7,014 bases of DNA from Kiritimatiellia bacterium (lineage in GTDB: Bacteria; Verrucomicrobiota; Kiritimatiellia; RFP12; UBA1067), in contig JAFRBA010000143.1 of the NCBI GenBank assembly GCA_017405115.1, positions 1 to 7,014 of the forward strand, written 5' to 3'. Below, piece by piece: positions 6,056 to 7,014 of the stretch. The position numbers and the translations under genes are program-made. Position 1 is the stretch's first letter. Every line of letters begins with the position of its first letter. The notes beneath the pieces are model-generated. The model saw only the letters and a list, made by a program, of their open reading frames with translations, was not told the origin of the DNA and did not search any database.

Positions 6056-7014
6056 ATGAAAAAGCAATTCTTGGCGTGCGCGCTGGGGGCGGCCGCACTG
6101 ACCGTCGGCGCCGCCGACTTCCGGGCCGGCTTCGCCCGCACCGACATCACCCCGCCGCTCGGCGTGTTCATGCCGGGCTACTACCAGAAGCGCTACGCGA
6201 AGTCGGTCCTGGACCCGCTGCAGGTCAACTGCGTCGCGTTCTCTGATGGCTCCAAGACCGCGCTCCTGATGCAGTTCGACACCGAGGCGCTGTCGGACTA
6301 CGTCGCCGACAAGATGCGCGACGCGATCGTCAAGGCGACCGGCGTCGAGCGCGACGCGATAATGCTGCACGCCTCGCACACGCACGACGGCGGCCACCTC
6401 GCCTGCAAGCAGAAGATGGGCGCGTCGTCCGTCGGCCAGGGAGAGGACGCTCTTACGGACCTTTACGTCGAGATGTCCACGACGCGCGCGGCGGACGCGG
6501 CGACGGAGGCGATCCGCGACATGCGTCCGGCGAGCCTCTCGTACGCCCGCACGGAGGCCAGGCGCATATCGTTCGGCCGCCGCTACAAGATGAAGAACGG
6601 CAAGGTCTACACGAACCCTGGCGTGAAGAACCCCGACATCGTGGGGCCCGACGGCAACCCGCCGGACGAGTCGGTGCAGGTTCTGCGCATCGACCGCGAG
6701 GAGGGGCTTCCGATCTGCCTCATCAACTTCCAGACGCATCCCGACGTGGTCGGCGGCGAGACGATCACGGCCGACTGGCCCGGCCTCACGCGCACGGTGT
6801 TCGAGGCGGCGACGATGGGGCACGCGCTCTGCATGGTCATAAACGGCACGCAGGGCGACGTCAACCACGTGAACGTTATGCCGCTCCCCGGCGAGGAGAA
6901 CGGGCTCGTGAACGACTTCGACAACGTGCCGCGCGGCTACGACCACGCCTGGCACATGGCGAACGTGCTCGCGGGCGCCGCGCTCTCCGTGTGGATGAAG
7001 TGCGAGCCGCTGCC
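6056..7014 (+). CDS. Secreted neutral/alkaline ceramidase-like hydrolase, N-terminal part (runs off window)
   Basis: A partial frame open from ATG 6056 to the window end, 319 codons plus two bases. A Sec signal peptide (MKKQFLACALGAAALTVGAA, residues 1-20) probably ends at GAA/DF. The mature start FRAGFARTDITPPLG (22-36) is the typical opening of the neutral/alkaline non-lysosomal ceramidase N-terminal domain. Likely zinc-site motifs are HASHTHDGGH (105-114) and FQTHPD (225-230, H228). ITADWPG (237-243) matches the family's S-A-D-F-P-G-like segment. NGTQGDVN (263-270) aligns with the NxxGDVSPN nucleophile motif of true ceramidases, but Asn replaces Ser, so ceramidase activity is doubtful. The remaining zinc ligands lie beyond the window. 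AGGGAG (6041-6046) is the better-spaced ribosome site (9 bases); GAGG at 6050-6053 is too close. It is likely co-expressed with the phosphoesterase 84 bases upstream, or separately controlled through the repeat there. Confidence 0.87.
   Translation, partial: MKKQFLACALGAAALTVGAADFRAGFARTDITPPLGVFMPGYYQKRYAKSVLDPLQVNCVAFSDGSKTALLMQFDTEALSDYVADKMRDAIVKATGVERDAIMLHASHTHDGGHLACKQKMGASSVGQGEDALTDLYVEMSTTRAADAATEAIRDMRPASLSYARTEARRISFGRRYKMKNGKVYTNPGVKNPDIVGPDGNPPDESVQVLRIDREEGLPICLINFQTHPDVVGGETITADWPGLTRTVFEAATMGHALCMVINGTQGDVNHVNVMPLPGEENGLVNDFDNVPRGYDHAWHMANVLAGAALSVWMKCEPL

Noticed and set aside
6071..6079. FLAC in the ceramidase-like signal peptide as a lipobox
   Set aside because: The Cys is only residue 8, before the hydrophobic core, and Phe at -3 is unusual; a normal signal peptidase I site follows at GAA/DF.

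Overview
The window is GC-rich bacterial DNA with all recognisable genes on the + strand. The gene set is a DUF1703-type AAA-ATPase/PD-(D/E)XK protein, a DegT/StrS aminotransferase, a Gfo/Idh/MocA oxidoreductase, a Tat-exported metallophosphoesterase and a secreted neutral-ceramidase-like protein. Together with strong GCG/CTC/AAG codon preference, this fits the PVC group best (Kiritimatiellota, Verrucomicrobiota or Lentisphaerota from a gut or similar anaerobic habitat). That assignment is an inference from gene content; there is no rRNA or other phylogenetic marker here.

Layout. Positions 1-303 hold no recognisable gene. They are dense in inverted repeats, and the first ~130 bases resemble the 3' half of a cobalamin riboswitch cut by the window edge. 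Several segments between 92 and 179 could pair in mutually exclusive ways, and a hairpin followed by TTTT lies at 238-287. An extended -10 promoter at 290-295 sits only 8 bases before the GTG start (304) of the AAA-ATPase/nuclease-like gene (304-1863), so its mRNA may be leaderless. This first gene has weaker codon bias than the others and looks like an independent unit.

A near-consensus sigma70-type promoter at 1890-1918 starts a second unit. After a ~95-base leader come the aminotransferase (2021-3331), the oxidoreductase (3354-4421, 22-base gap), the metallophosphoesterase (4430-5971, 8-base gap) and, after 84 bases containing a short direct repeat, a secreted ceramidase-like protein (6056 to beyond the window end).

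How the genes may work together (inference). The oxidoreductase could make a keto-sugar or keto-cyclitol that the PLP aminotransferase aminates in the cytoplasm. The phosphoesterase and the ceramidase-like hydrolase, both with export signals, would act outside the cytoplasmic membrane. The tight spacing supports co-expression of the first three genes. The substrate cannot be read from the sequence. The ceramidase label needs care, because the usual serine nucleophile position appears to be asparagine.
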